Below are positions 14,791 through 26,737 of a stretch of 64,000 nt of DNA, piece by piece (position 1 is the stretch's first letter; the number at the start of each line of letters is the position of its first letter). The stretch is from Urechis unicinctus (Eukaryota > Annelida > Polychaeta > Xenopneusta > Urechidae). A program made the position numbers and the translations under genes. The notes beneath the pieces were generated by a model, which was not told the origin of the DNA, searched no databases, and worked only from the letters and a program-made list of their open reading frames with translations. Location of the stretch: the NCBI GenBank assembly GCA_034190875.2, contig CM067358.1:52123663-52187662 (forward strand), in the 5' to 3' direction.

Positions 14791-14992
14791 ACATCGAAAA
14801 AAAATCATTTATAAAATGTAAGGGTTCCAATTACATTTCTTGTTACTATCTGCTCAAAATTTAATAAAGAAAACTACTAACTAAAATATACACATCGAAA
14901 ATAAATCATTTGAAAAATGTAAGGGTTCCATTACATTTCTTGTAACTACCTGCTCAAAATTTAATAACAAAAACTACTAACTAAAATATACA
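14791..14992. repeat. 101-bp tandem duplication in unit A
   Basis: Two copies of a block starting ACATCGAAAA (14791 and 14892), each carrying 'TGTAAGGGTTCCA', 'TACATTTCTTGT' and 'CTACTAACTAAAATATACAC'. B and C have one copy at the equivalent place. It is non-coding. Confidence 0.85.
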
Positions 14993-15614
14993 CCGCTCTG
15001 TACCCGACTTCAAGGCAGTAAATTGGCGCACTCGTTTCGTCATTGAAGCATTTATTTAGTATAATCCTCAACCCGCCAAACGTCACCTCCCGCGATAGTA
15101 TCGTCGCCTGACGACAGCGTTGTGTTTAATGTTATTTCATAATCCCCACTCAGCTTAGCGAATCTATAAACTCGGTTCTCGAAATCTTCACATATCCCTA
15201 GCAAACAAACAAATGTTAAATCACAAGTAAACTACCAATGGGTCAGCACATTCCAGCTAGCACAAATATATCACATTTCTTAATACTCTAGCGTAAACGC
15301 CTTTCATAAAATTCTTGCAAAAACTATATATTCCTTATTCCGGCTTCACTGTTTGGCGCAAATTATCTTTCCAGAATAATCCTCGTCATTTAAGTCTCGA
15401 GTGTTTGTGATGCAATAGCGCTCCACGACAGTGCTCACGCTGCATCAGGCATGTTTCGTAAGCCTGAATACCATCGTGCTTCATGTGTAATGAATCGAGA
15501 GGCAAGATTTCAGTGAGAAACAAACATTGTCTACCTTTGTATTCAATATCTAGAAGTTTATACTTTACAATTTGATACAGTATCCAGATTGCCTGTTCTG
15601 TAATAGGTAACAAA

Positions 15615-15644
15615 TGCATTGATCTCTAATGCATTGATCTCTAA
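15615..15644. repeat. 15-bp direct repeat, two copies
   Basis: TGCATTGATCTCTAA occurs twice in tandem. Units B and C have a single related copy (near 38717 in B). This is a small unit A-specific slippage or duplication event. Confidence 0.8.
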
Positions 15645-15753
15645 TTATGTGGTGCTGAATAGATGGATATGTTTTTGTTCCTCGTTTGGCATTCATTTTA
15701 CGAAATAAATATTGGCAGAAATAATGTGTCTTGACTAAATATATCTCCATTAA

Positions 15754-15773
15754 CTGTGTACATTTGTACACAG
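15754..15773. other. Perfect 20-bp palindrome (unit A)
   Basis: CTGTGTACATTTGTACACAG has two perfect 9-bp arms around TT. It is unchanged in units B and C although the surrounding DNA has diverged. It could be a protein-binding site, but nothing in the sequence shows a function. Confidence 0.6.
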
Positions 15774-16848
15774 AGGTGGTGGATTATTTGCTAGGCAAAA
15801 CATCGATAACCTCACTAAGTCAAGTGTTTCGTCAGCCAAGAGGAGCTTGTAATCAAGTCATACTGACAAGAATGCACGAAAAAATTTCGAGTTGCTTGAA
15901 CGCATCATAATACGTATATATGACGTACTTACTAATACGCGCTTACACTCGCCAATAAATTACCAATTAGACGTAACCCATTGCAATGTGATAACACATA
16001 ATTGTTGATATATGATAACGGTAGTTAGCAACTAAATGAGGCAGATATAACGTTAGATTTTTACTAAAACATAATATTTTGCAGGCTCGTCAGGCGGGAA
16101 GAACAGCTTTACAATGAATCACACACATAGACTAAAAAACGATGTAGCCTTAAACGCGATGTATATTTTACCATCGACTCTTGCTGCGGTCACGCCTTAA
16201 AAAAATACATAATTAAGCAAATACAAAATGTAACGACTTGTCTGATATTCCATTCTTCATTATGATGAACAACTTTGCATGTAGAAATACTCTGCTGGAA
16301 AGCATGAGCTTTGCATTATTGACGCACACAGCCTACCGCATCAAATGTACATACCTTGTTTCACGAACGGCCAATAAGGATTAGATATCCAGCTTAACTA
16401 CAAACATCAATGAAAATATCATTGTGTTATATCCCGCATGGAACTCTAAGTAGTGAGATGGTCACTATATCTATAGCAGCCATAACAACGATCAATTTGT
16501 TTTTCTGTATAAAGCGGAGAGGGCTTATTATTTGATGGTTTCGCTTGCAAGATAATGTAACCTGCTACATTGGATACACCAGTGATAATTATGTAATATA
16601 CGCATGGTAACTATAAATTATTCGTATATTATTGACCGTAATAAAACAATGAGAAATGATACTCAGGGCACTCGATTCTATTGTGCAATAACCCAATAAT
16701 GGTATATTATTGACCATGATGAGACTGACCAATGAGGTATGAGACTCAGAACAATCGATTCTATGATAGAATAGCCAAATAATGGTTGCAAGCCAGAGTT
16801 AATGGACGATTGACTCGTCGATTTTGACGGGCTGCAATTCCCCACCCT

Positions 16849-16872
16849 CCCCCCCCCCCCCCCCCCCCCCCC
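16849..16872. repeat. Poly-C run of 24
   Basis: Twenty-four uninterrupted C, preceded by CCCCACCCT. The equivalent runs in units B and C are only six C long (near 39888 and 57686). The minus strand is a G-run and accounts for the glycine-rich stretch in the open frame there. Homopolymers of this length are unstable and prone to sequencing error. Confidence 0.9.
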
Positions 16873-17894
16873 TAAAGCCCGAACACCCGTCCACCCGCCC
16901 AACCCGTCCGCGCCTACTTGGCCGCATACAAGCCAGTATAAACTGCACATGACGATCATAATAAACATTGTTCTGTTTGATAACGCTTTTAAAGACGCAT
17001 GGGGTTTAATTAGCGTCATAATACTTTAACGATGGTGAATGGAGCTACGACACGCTTCGCCTCCTAGCAAAACAAGGTCCCGGTCCATGTCGATGTTAAA
17101 CCTTCTCTAAAATGATACACGATATGTTCGAGGTTTGTGAGAAGAATGACAACTCGAAGGGTGGCATACATTGTGCACGGTCTATTGGTGATTCATTCTG
17201 AAATGTCTGCCTCGCAGCATCGCTTTACACACGATCTAGTACACTGTTGGTCTGCACTGTCGACTCGAACTCGTTGACTAAGTATTTATTTAGCGCGTAT
17301 GCTTGTGCCAGCGCGTGAAGCATCATTAATTTTCAATTAAATTTCTTTTGAACAACGGTCGGATACTTCACATTACGCACACACGCACGGTCAGAGCCGA
17401 TCTGACTTACAGGCTCAGTTTGTAATTAGGCAGTACATCACAGTGCTTCCCAAACAATAGCTATGCATTTCCATTACTATGCGAATAACTGTTTTCCATA
17501 GGGTCCTGTGTGATATCTAACGGTAAACAGAACCTGCCAGCGTCAATGGTTATTATCCTCTAAACAGCATTAATTTACCATTTAAGTGGGTTATCTTGAC
17601 ATGTTATCGCTCTTTACTGCCCCACTGCAGTAGTAGAATAAAACAAACCGACAGGTACCATAGCCATAATGCACATGTATTGAAATCAAAAGTGGAAAAT
17701 GTGCCGACGTTCCACAAGAATATCGCTTATTATAGCCCTTACGCTGTTTAAGTATATGTCATGTGTTCTAAAGATCCAGGATGAAGCAAAGGAAACCTCA
17801 ACTAATAACAATCAACCTTGCGAGCGAGCTATCCGCATACGGCGACTTAGGCAATATTATGAACATCCAACAATAAATGCCTGGCGATTATGGT

Positions 17895-19323
17895 CACTTA
17901 TTTCAATCCAGTCATGCTAATGATAACCTTCTTAACTAATTCCGCAAATGTATGGTATATTGAGAAAATGTGTTACTTTTACGTAATGGTTCGACCCGCA
18001 TGTTTTAATCGGAAATAGGATAAGCAACCTGCTTAATTCATTTGGTACTGGTCATTGTTCTGAAATTCCTTTATAATTCATGCAATATTCGATCCCTTTT
18101 GATTGTTATTCGATGACTCCAATTATCCAAAAATAAATCCCTTTCGTACATGTGGAACATCTATTGCATGCTTCCATTAAGGTTGTTGTATCAAATGCTT
18201 CCTCGTAGCGTAAAGGTTTTATGTGTATATCCGCAGCAGATCCATTATTCTGCCTCATTTCACAAACTCATGGCGTAACTAATGTCAAAGCATATGGTAA
18301 CTAACATTAACGATGATTGAAGATGGAGCTTTGACCTTTTATCTTAAGGATTATGGTGGCACTTGCGCGTGACGTTTAAGAAAACAGCGGGTCAATAAAT
18401 TCAAAAAGCTATTAAAGCTATTTCTTGTTTTCGCGAAGCGCAAACTTATGGCGCGAATTCGAGTTTGCGAGTGATAGAGGACAGCATATCACACTCGCAT
18501 CCATGAATCACTATTATGCTCACTTGTTTGCAGATCATGGTATTAAATACGACCCTGTTTTGTTGTCTTAAATATAATTCTTGCATGATTTTAGATGCAT
18601 TTTGCACAAGGATACCGAATAAGCAATTTTACAATTAGTATTCTACATCAACTCTTAGGAAAGCATTTACTCTTAGGCAATTCCATTCCGTATTATTTAT
18701 AAATCAATGCGTCTACGACCAGGTGTCATTCAAAATCATCACTCTATTGGTTGAACGGCGTTGCTTTCCATTACGTAAACATCAAAGTTAGTACTTAAGG
18801 GGCAACACTCGGTCCATCTGGTTTTGGACGCTATTGATGAACTATGATCAGTATATATCCAACCCTATGTTATGTAGCTACGGTGCTGGTATCGGTATTG
18901 TTTGCACTGATGTTGTTGTTTAGGAAAGAGGCATGAGTTCACAATAAAATCTGACTTGATGGAAACTATTACTGCGGACATATTGTAACAGAAATTTAGT
19001 TTTAAAGCAGTTGATGAACGAGCGATATTAGCATAAAACACTTTCCATGAACACGAAACCGGGACTTGCTTTGGAAATTGTAGCACATTGTTTACGTTTC
19101 ATGTGCCAACCTTCACATCTGTCTATTCGTGATGTCGTATCCATTGATGCAGTGCATCAAGGGTTTTCTATATTGATCCCTGTCATTCATGGTAAATAAA
19201 TTGCCTAACAATAAGGAATTCAAGATAAGCTCCATGTATACTTTTTTTTGGCTGGTGATGCATGGCAATGTGCCATAGAACATCGGTAGTCGGGGGTAGT
19301 CAGCATCCATAAGGCCCGAACTA
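17895..19323. other. Unique spacer between units A and B, left part
   Basis: No match to the repeat units or to other parts of the window was seen. Only frames of 73 codons or fewer occur (for example 18865-19086 and 19113-19310, minus strand), none recognisable. There is no RNA gene or element signature. Confidence 0.5.
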
Positions 19324-21040
19324 TAGAGATACTGATTGTAAAGTTATGGATACTTTTATGTAATAATCTGTGAATTCAGCTTTCGCTGTCTGCTGCGGAA
19401 CATGGAGCTATTTCAAAAATGAGTAGTGCATGTGTGCGCCGATGGAATTTAGGCCCGCCTAGCAAAGAACCCAGAAATCGAGGTATCAAAGAACAATTCC
19501 GTGCCGTGTCTTTCGCCGCGTGATGCCATGAACCACCTTGCCCAGCGATCTGCCTCTTAAAAAATCTGCAATTGCAGCTTTCCAAAGCACCTAAATCACC
19601 AGTTATCATAACCTAGTCATTATTCTACTAGACATTCAAAGCATCAAGTTTCGCTGAAACCATCACACATTCAATGCTTTCTAAGGCATTCTTAAATAAT
19701 CATACATCCATACGGCCAATTTCGCCGGAGAAACAAATTTGCCCGGCGCTGAAGCTACTACAGCAAGATCCAAAGACATACCAGATCGTAATATTTGAGT
19801 ACCGCATATACCAATTAGTCACATTACTTGATCAATTAGCAAGGCACAGATAGGCTACAAGGCCAGCACACACAACTTTATAGTCCAACAAAATCATCAT
19901 GACACAATATGAATAGATCACTTCTTTTAGCATTCCAATTGGCATTGCAAAACATGGAGTCATTCTGACACAACATGAATAGATCAATACTTTTTTGCTG
20001 TCCAATTTGTATTGCTAAAAATGCTCGTAATTCAAACGTTCAATAGGATTTGCGATACATTTTTGAAAGTATGAAGGCAAGCTAAGAATTTAAAAAAAAT
20101 CAACAGTTAATTACTTGTGCTTGCAAGTTATTCATCCGCATAAAAAGACGCCGGGTTTGCCAAAATGTCACGTTACAACAGCTTGCCTTACAAATGTGAA
20201 GGGCCACTGGGACAAAATAGCAGGGATATTTGACCTGAAACGCTCACATGGGGTTACTTTAGCATTTTATATGGTGCCGTTTATTACGTAGGTTAATGCT
20301 TGACGTCGATAATTTCTATATTCTTAACAACGATATGCTTGCAGACAATTTAACAACCTTCGCTTTGGGGTTAAACTCTCCTGGTTCCAAGTGTCTTCTA
20401 GTTATGGATTTAACGATATATGTGATGGGCCTGGACTTGGTTCCTCACATTATGCGCGTAATTTAAAACACATACGATAACCTGCGACAACAACTCGCCA
20501 TATTAAGTGCGCCTTTTATGCCTAATTACTTGTGTTAATGCATATGAATGTACCATAATCTTTGCTGTCATATCGGTATTTGTAAAGGTGATAGTTGACC
20601 AATTTTGCCCAATTGTCGGATGAATTCCATGAATGTATAAATCTATTTTGGTGGCACAGTAGACTTATTGATTGTTGCCATTTAGTCACGATTGCACGGT
20701 CCAGTATGGTGTCAGTTGTTGGTCCACCGGTATAGTTTTACATTCCTTCGCCATCATAGGTTATGATAAATATCATTCAATGGCAAGAGACCTGCCATTT
20801 GATATAATGCAGCTACTTCGATGGAGCATAGCCAGCAGCATATACTGTTATACACTCTACACATGGCAGTGCGCAGTTGATAGTCCTATGATTAACTTGC
20901 GACATAATGTTGAATACTATGTATCAGCCCCGGAATCCGGAATAATTATTATAATTTCTCTTTTACTCGGTGATACTAGAATTATCTACGCGCCGTTAGT
21001 CCTGCTTTTAGAGCCATATCCAGTTCAAATGATCGAGCTG
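19324..21040 (+). repeat. 1717-bp tandem duplication, copy 1
   Basis: Begins TAGAGATACTGATTGTAAAG. It is repeated at a constant offset of 1717 bp with only about four substitutions seen by eye (for example near 19422, 19610 and 19726). It holds a 77-codon ATG frame on the minus strand (19376-19609) and a 123-codon plus frame (20672-21043) that runs a few bases past the junction. Neither matches a family I know. The near identity indicates a recent duplication, or homogenisation, compared with units A-C. Confidence 0.95.
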
Positions 21041-22757
21041 TAGAGATACTGATTGTAAAGTTATGGATACTTTTATGTAATAATCTGTGAATTCAGCTTT
21101 CGCTGTCTGCTGCGGAACATGGAGCTATTTCAAAAATAAGTAGTGCATGTGTGCGCCGATGGAATTTAGGCCCGCCTAGCAAAGAACCCAGAAATCGAGG
21201 TATCAAAGAACAATTCCGTGCCGTGTCTTTCGCCGCGTGATGCCATGAACCACCTTGCCCAGCGATCTGCCTCTTAAAAAATCTGCAATTGCAGCTTTCC
21301 AAAGCACCTAAATCACCAGTTATCATAGCCTAGTCATTATTCTACTAGACATTCAAAGCATCAAGTTTCGCTGAAACCATCACACATTCAATGCTTTCTA
21401 AGGCATTCTTAAATAATCATACATCCATACGGCCAATTTCGCCAGAGAAACAAATTTGCCCGGCGCTGAAGCTACTACAGCAAGATCCAAAGACATACCA
21501 GATCGTAATATTTGAGTACCGCATATACCAATTAGTCACATTACTTGATCAATTAGCAAGGCACAGATAGGCTACAAGGCCAGCACACACAACTTTATAG
21601 TCCAACAAAATCATCATGACACAATATGAATAGATCACTTCTTTTAGCATTCCAATTGGCATTGCAAAACATGGAGTCATTCTGACACAACATGAATAGA
21701 TCAATACTTTTTTGCTGTCCAATTTGTATTGCTAAAAATGCTCGTAATTCAAACGTTCAATAGGATTTGCGATACATTTTTGAAAGTATGAAGGCAAGCT
21801 AAGAATTTAAAAAAAATCAACAGTTAATTACTTGTGCTTGCAAGTTATTCATCCGCATAAAAAGACGCCGGGTTTGCCAAAATGTCACGTTACAACAGCT
21901 TGCCTTACAAATGTGAAGGACCACTGGGACAAAATAGCAGGGATATTTGACCTGAAACGCTCACATGGGGTTACTTTAGCATTTTATATGGTGCCGTTTA
22001 TTACGTAGGTTAATGCTTGACGTCGATAATTTCTATATTCTTAACAACGATATGCTTGCAGACAATTTAACAACCTTCGCTTTGGGGTTAAACTCTCCTG
22101 GTTCCAAGTGTCTTCTAGTTATGGATTTAACGATATATGTGATGGGCCTGGACTTGGTTCCTCACATTATGCGCGTAATTTAAAACACATACGATAACCT
22201 GCGACAACAACTCGCCATATTAAGTGCGCCTTTTATGCCTAATTACTTGTGTTAATGCATATGAATGTACCATAATCTTTGCTGTCATATCGGTATTTGT
22301 AAAGGTGATAGTTGACCAATTTTGCCCAATTGTCGGATGAATTCCATGAATGTATAAATCTATTTTGGTGGCACAGTAGACTTATTGATTGTTGCCATTT
22401 AGTCACGATTGCACGGTCCAGTATGGTGTCAGTTGTTGGTCCACCGGTATAGTTTTACATTCCTTCGCCATCATAGGTTATGATAAATATCATTCAATGG
22501 CAAGAGACCTGCCATTTGATATAATGCAGCTACTTCGATGGAGCATAGCCAGCAGCATATACTGTTATACACTCTACACATGGCAGTGCGCAGTTGATAG
22601 TCCTATGATTAACTTGCGACATAATGTTGAATACTATGTATCAGCCCCGGAATCCGGAATAATTATTATAATTTCTCTTTTACTCGGTGATACTAGAATT
22701 ATCTACGCGCCGTTAGTCCTGCTTTTAGAGCCATATCCAGTTCAAATGATCGAGCTG
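21041..22757 (+). repeat. 1717-bp tandem duplication, copy 2
   Basis: Head-to-tail partner of 19324-21040 with no length change, since all internal frames recur at exactly +1717. The 77-codon frame (21093-21326) differs by one silent change. The 123-codon frame (22389-22760) is unchanged. The junction between copies shares at most a base or two with the outer edges, which points to end joining rather than recombination between pre-existing repeats. Confidence 0.95.
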
Positions 22758-23752
22758 TGAGTCTATGTTTGTCAATGAAAAAGTATTAATCGCAATGAGC
22801 GACTTAATATGGAACAGATCAGTTTATTGTACTGCTTAAATTGTGGTCTTAGTAAGACAATTACAGACGGGTAGAAACCGGCTGCACAATAATTGAGGTC
22901 TCTATAAATGCTGATTCTACGTCGATAGCTGCAAGAATGGCACAATGCTCTCTTGGCATGTATGTGCCAGAATACATCTGTCGGCGTTGCTAACACTGGG
23001 CCTATGCAAATGATATCATACCATAAAATATCGTTTCATTTCGTGCATCAAATGCATTAAAATAGACTGGGTAGCAATGGAATAATGCTGAAAAGGTTTT
23101 TTGCAGTAAATGTTGCTACAGGTACGGTTTCGTCCGAGTCCATTCTAAATCCGCGGTCACAAAAGACCGATTATTTTATCGCTTATTTTCAGCCTATAAA
23201 GAAAGTAGTGACTTGCACGCAAAGCAAATGTTATAGTACTTAGTAGAAATATTATGCGACGATAACTAGGGTACCCATGCTATGTCTCTATTGAGCACAG
23301 GCCTTAAAATGTAATGATATATCCGTTGTTAAAAGGGTAGTTTCTACGTACTACCTGTTACGGTATGAAAAAGATCCTAAAGAGACTGGTACTACACATT
23401 ACGACGACTTGTCTCTTTAATCACATACTCTATTTTTATGGCAACATTCCCGTATTAGGGCTGGTTTAGTCTTCACCCTCAGGGCATCTTGTCGTACACG
23501 GTAGGGTTTGCAACAATGTGGTCGTAGACTGCTGGGTTTCATATATCATTCCTTTGATTAGGTCAGCGGTATTAAGACACTCGAAAGCATTCCTTTCTTC
23601 ACGTCCATCGCATAACAACGTAATAATCTTTTACGCCTGTGGCCTTTATACTCTGGTAACATATTGTATCATTCCTGTCAGAGGCGTTCCCCATTGATAC
23701 TTAACGATTACAAGCGGATAACAATAACAAAGATTGTCCATTGGAGAGCAGT
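22758..23752. other. Unique spacer between units A and B, right part
   Basis: About 1 kb without a match elsewhere in the window and without a recognisable gene. A 74-codon minus-strand frame at 22772-22996 is unremarkable. Confidence 0.5.
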
Positions 23753-26320
23753 AAGTTATGAAAAATGAGTCGTAAATTGACTTACATTATAATCTGTTGA
23801 ATAACAGTTAGGGGTGTGTTTGCAGTGGTATACACATCGACGAGGACAATTAAGTAGAGCCATTACAATTTTGAATACCGCGGTAACCTCATCTAGGTAC
23901 AACCAGGTACAACCAGGTAGCTCACGGGAAGAATTTGGTGATGACATTTCATCAGTTGATTGGTAATCAGGCATATAATATCAGACACTGCAGGGCTTAC
24001 AAGGGTATGCATCGGCTACAATATATAGCAAAACAAAGACGCTCAATGTATTCATTATTGCTCGAAATGTGATTGGTAGATGAATTACTATGAATACATA
24101 GGGAAACTTAACAACTATTACCTAAGTAGCATACCAATGAAATCAGAGCAGGACATTGATTGTAATGTAGGATATTGGCAGGCGCCATCTTAATGGGATG
24201 TACGTATTGCAAGTTGTCATTTATAGCAATGTTGAATAACATTAATAGCACTATTGTGCCAGTGCAAACCTTATCCATCCTAAACACCACCTGTAAATTT
24301 GGCAATGACGCATTTGCGTGACAGTTCCAAAGTGCACACTGTTGTAGGAACAGCCAAACCTGGCGTTTATCTATGTCGGTAATGCATGTATCTAGCGGGC
24401 TGTCAGGTTTACGGTGATTAATGGAAAACACTCCTAGATATTCAAGAATCAAGTTAATACTTTAACAAATCCCGTAATCATGTTACGAGAAGCAACGCGG
24501 TTGTTTCTCGTTAACTGTGATATACTGGTAGCAAATCCTCCGATGCTTTCAGCCATATATTTCTCAATTATACTGTTCATTGTTAAATACACAAATACAA
24601 GCGGAATCGTGATTCCACCAGTTTAACAACCAGCTTGTGCTATGATATAAAATTAGTACATTAGGTATTTATTCATGGTCATATAAATGATTTCCCATTT
24701 GGTCATATCAGCATTATCTTTCATGGCATTGTAACGCGCATATGCATCAAAGTCGTTGCCGGCAATTAGGGTGACAAAACACCAGTCATTTAACTAGTTT
24801 AACGCGGTCTAGTTTGCTGAGCTGCATCCCGCCCAGCTACATATTTCAACAATATATAGCAAGGGCGGTTGTTCCATGAATAGCACGGGCCTGGGCATTT
24901 TGAAATGAAATCATTTTTATCGGATACTTTACGACATTGACGTGATGTGACCTAATTGGTGTTTTAACAGGGATCAAACGAATATATGTTTTAACGTAGT
25001 GATTGAAATAACGAGCAGCGAATGAACCTTGAAAACGTGATATCGCTATTCGGGCGCCCAACAAAATAGCAGAAGCATGTGTCCGGCATATGCACAGGAC
25101 AAGTTGTAACACAATATGATGGCTGAACTAATAGTTAAGTCTAACGAGCAGCGAATGAACCTTGAAACTGAAGATGACCATAGTACTCTGAATAAATAAA
25201 ATACGCAACTTAAAAAGCACAGATGCTCAGATACACTAGAAAAATCATTCATATTTGGTGATGCTTGTCACTTGCGGATTTTGACCTTCAGCACTGACAG
25301 CTGCATCCTTGTGTAGCTGCGTGCAGCATACACATTCCTTCACATTTTGCATGGATGTGCATGCAATGCATCTACACCTGAATACGACACTTATGCATGA
25401 TCACATGTTTTCAAGAAATATATCTGTGACAAAATGGCAGATTGATTGGTATTACCAGATAGATAATATTGACATTAACCACACCGTGATACTGCCTATC
25501 TGAAGCTGGAAAGTTGCTTTCGATTATCATCGCTTCAAAGCGAGCCGCATGGTTACGTTGCACTCAAAGTTAATGTGTCATATATTACCGAGATATCATA
25601 TTTTGGCAACAACAGCGTCTAGTGGGTCACAGTGTACATAAATAGGGCGTCTTGATGAGTATTAGCAAAGCAAGGTAGCACAACGTTGCACTGTGAATAA
25701 GGACTGCATGACTTGACCGCGCCAATATACTTACTCTGGTTGCGTCGTCCGGATTCAAATACCACCCTGGGACAATAAAGTTATGTAATAGGTTAGTGAA
25801 TTACAAAATTGGCTACACAGACCGATATTACGGATCTCTCATATCTATGATCGCAGCCTCCTTTTTCTAATTATCAAACCCTCTAACGGCAGGCACAAAT
25901 ATACAATTATTTGCCAAGCAAATGTCAATCAAGCTGTTTTTCTAAATTGCAAACTATGATATGAATGTACTCACTAACTACAATGTTAATGTGTGGGCGG
26001 TATTTCATCATCATAGAACGTATTTACACAACAAAACACAACACACAATTTTTCAAAAGACATGGCCTAACTACCATGTGGTTACACAGCCCGCATAGCT
26101 TTTTGAAGCGTGCAATACAAGCGGACTTTATCTTGGAGAAATTATAACCACTTTATACACAAGGGGTATAAATTTTGATACAATAAAATATGCAAAACTC
26201 ACAGAGGATGAGCCTATATCGAAGCGATGACTGTTTCTCATAGAACAACCTGTCAACAACAATATAGCAATGAGTTGCAAAATTAATGCCGTCTTCTTGA
26301 CAGTTATTGACAGTAAACTA

Positions 26321-26737
26321 TTAAAATAAGTTTAAGTTAAATATTTGACAAGGAACTAAAAATAGACAACAAACGAATTTTCGGCAGCTGTCGGCAAGAT
26401 GTTGCTCTGCTGACATTGTCGTAGATACCAGAATACATACCAAAGGGCATGTCATTATATTCCCAACTTTCCGCATCATTTCCCAATCTCTTATAAATAA
26501 GGAACAGTTTGGGATAAGGATGTACGAGTCAAACGAATTATTGTACCGTGCATGTGATAAACATACCAAAGCGACTAAGTTAGCTTGGCTTGCCACGACA
26601 GCCCAGGTATTGTAGACATATTTTATGAAAATAGAAGGATTATTGAATACGCGCTCTGATTTTCTCGATAGACAATCTGCTGCTATATTTGACAGCACGA
26701 ATATAATATTTAAAAACGCGGTGCATAATGTTACCAA
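26321..26737 (-). other. Unrecognised 138-codon open frame (unit B)
   Basis: Partner of the longest frame in the window (44093-44566 in unit C). It is hydrophobic in three stretches and has Cys-rich segments, but I recognise no family. The four amino-acid differences I can read between B and C (V/L, A/V, I/K, L/I) correspond to replacement changes with no silent change. An upstream stop in B is a sense codon in C. Unit A has insertions here and no long frame. This pattern argues against a protein under selection, though an exon of a larger gene cannot be excluded. Confidence 0.25.

Larger units (their letters stand above)
3169..17894 (+). repeat. Segmental duplication unit A
   Basis: Colinear with unit B (from 24053) and unit C (from 41826), beginning at a shared CATTATTG and ending at a shared 'GCCTGGCGATTATGG' with B. 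It is the most diverged copy over most of its length. It lacks about 280 bp present at the left edge of B and C. Relative to B and C it carries private segments near 3902-4160, 5292-6445 and 11118-12335. It lacks the 2.5-kb block found at 28728-31268 of B, the 37-40-bp minisatellite and the LINE fragment. No recognisable gene was found in it. Confidence 0.93.

Noticed and set aside
16678..17019. 113-codon frame with a glycine run
   Set aside because: The glycine run is the poly-C tract on the other strand, and the matching frame in B (39727-40020) differs by frame and length.
20672..21043. 123-codon plus frame repeated at 22389-22760
   Set aside because: Its two copies are part of a very recent tandem duplication, so conservation says nothing about selection; no motif seen.
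24108..24452. 114-codon minus frame with an equal-length partner at 41881-42225
   Set aside because: Most of it lies in the near-identical B-C tract, so equal length is expected; the A counterpart is frameshifted and no domain is recognisable.
26321..26737. Membrane-receptor-like reading of the 138/157-codon frame because of its hydrophobic stretches
   Set aside because: No family signature is present, all readable B-C differences are replacements, and unit A lacks it.
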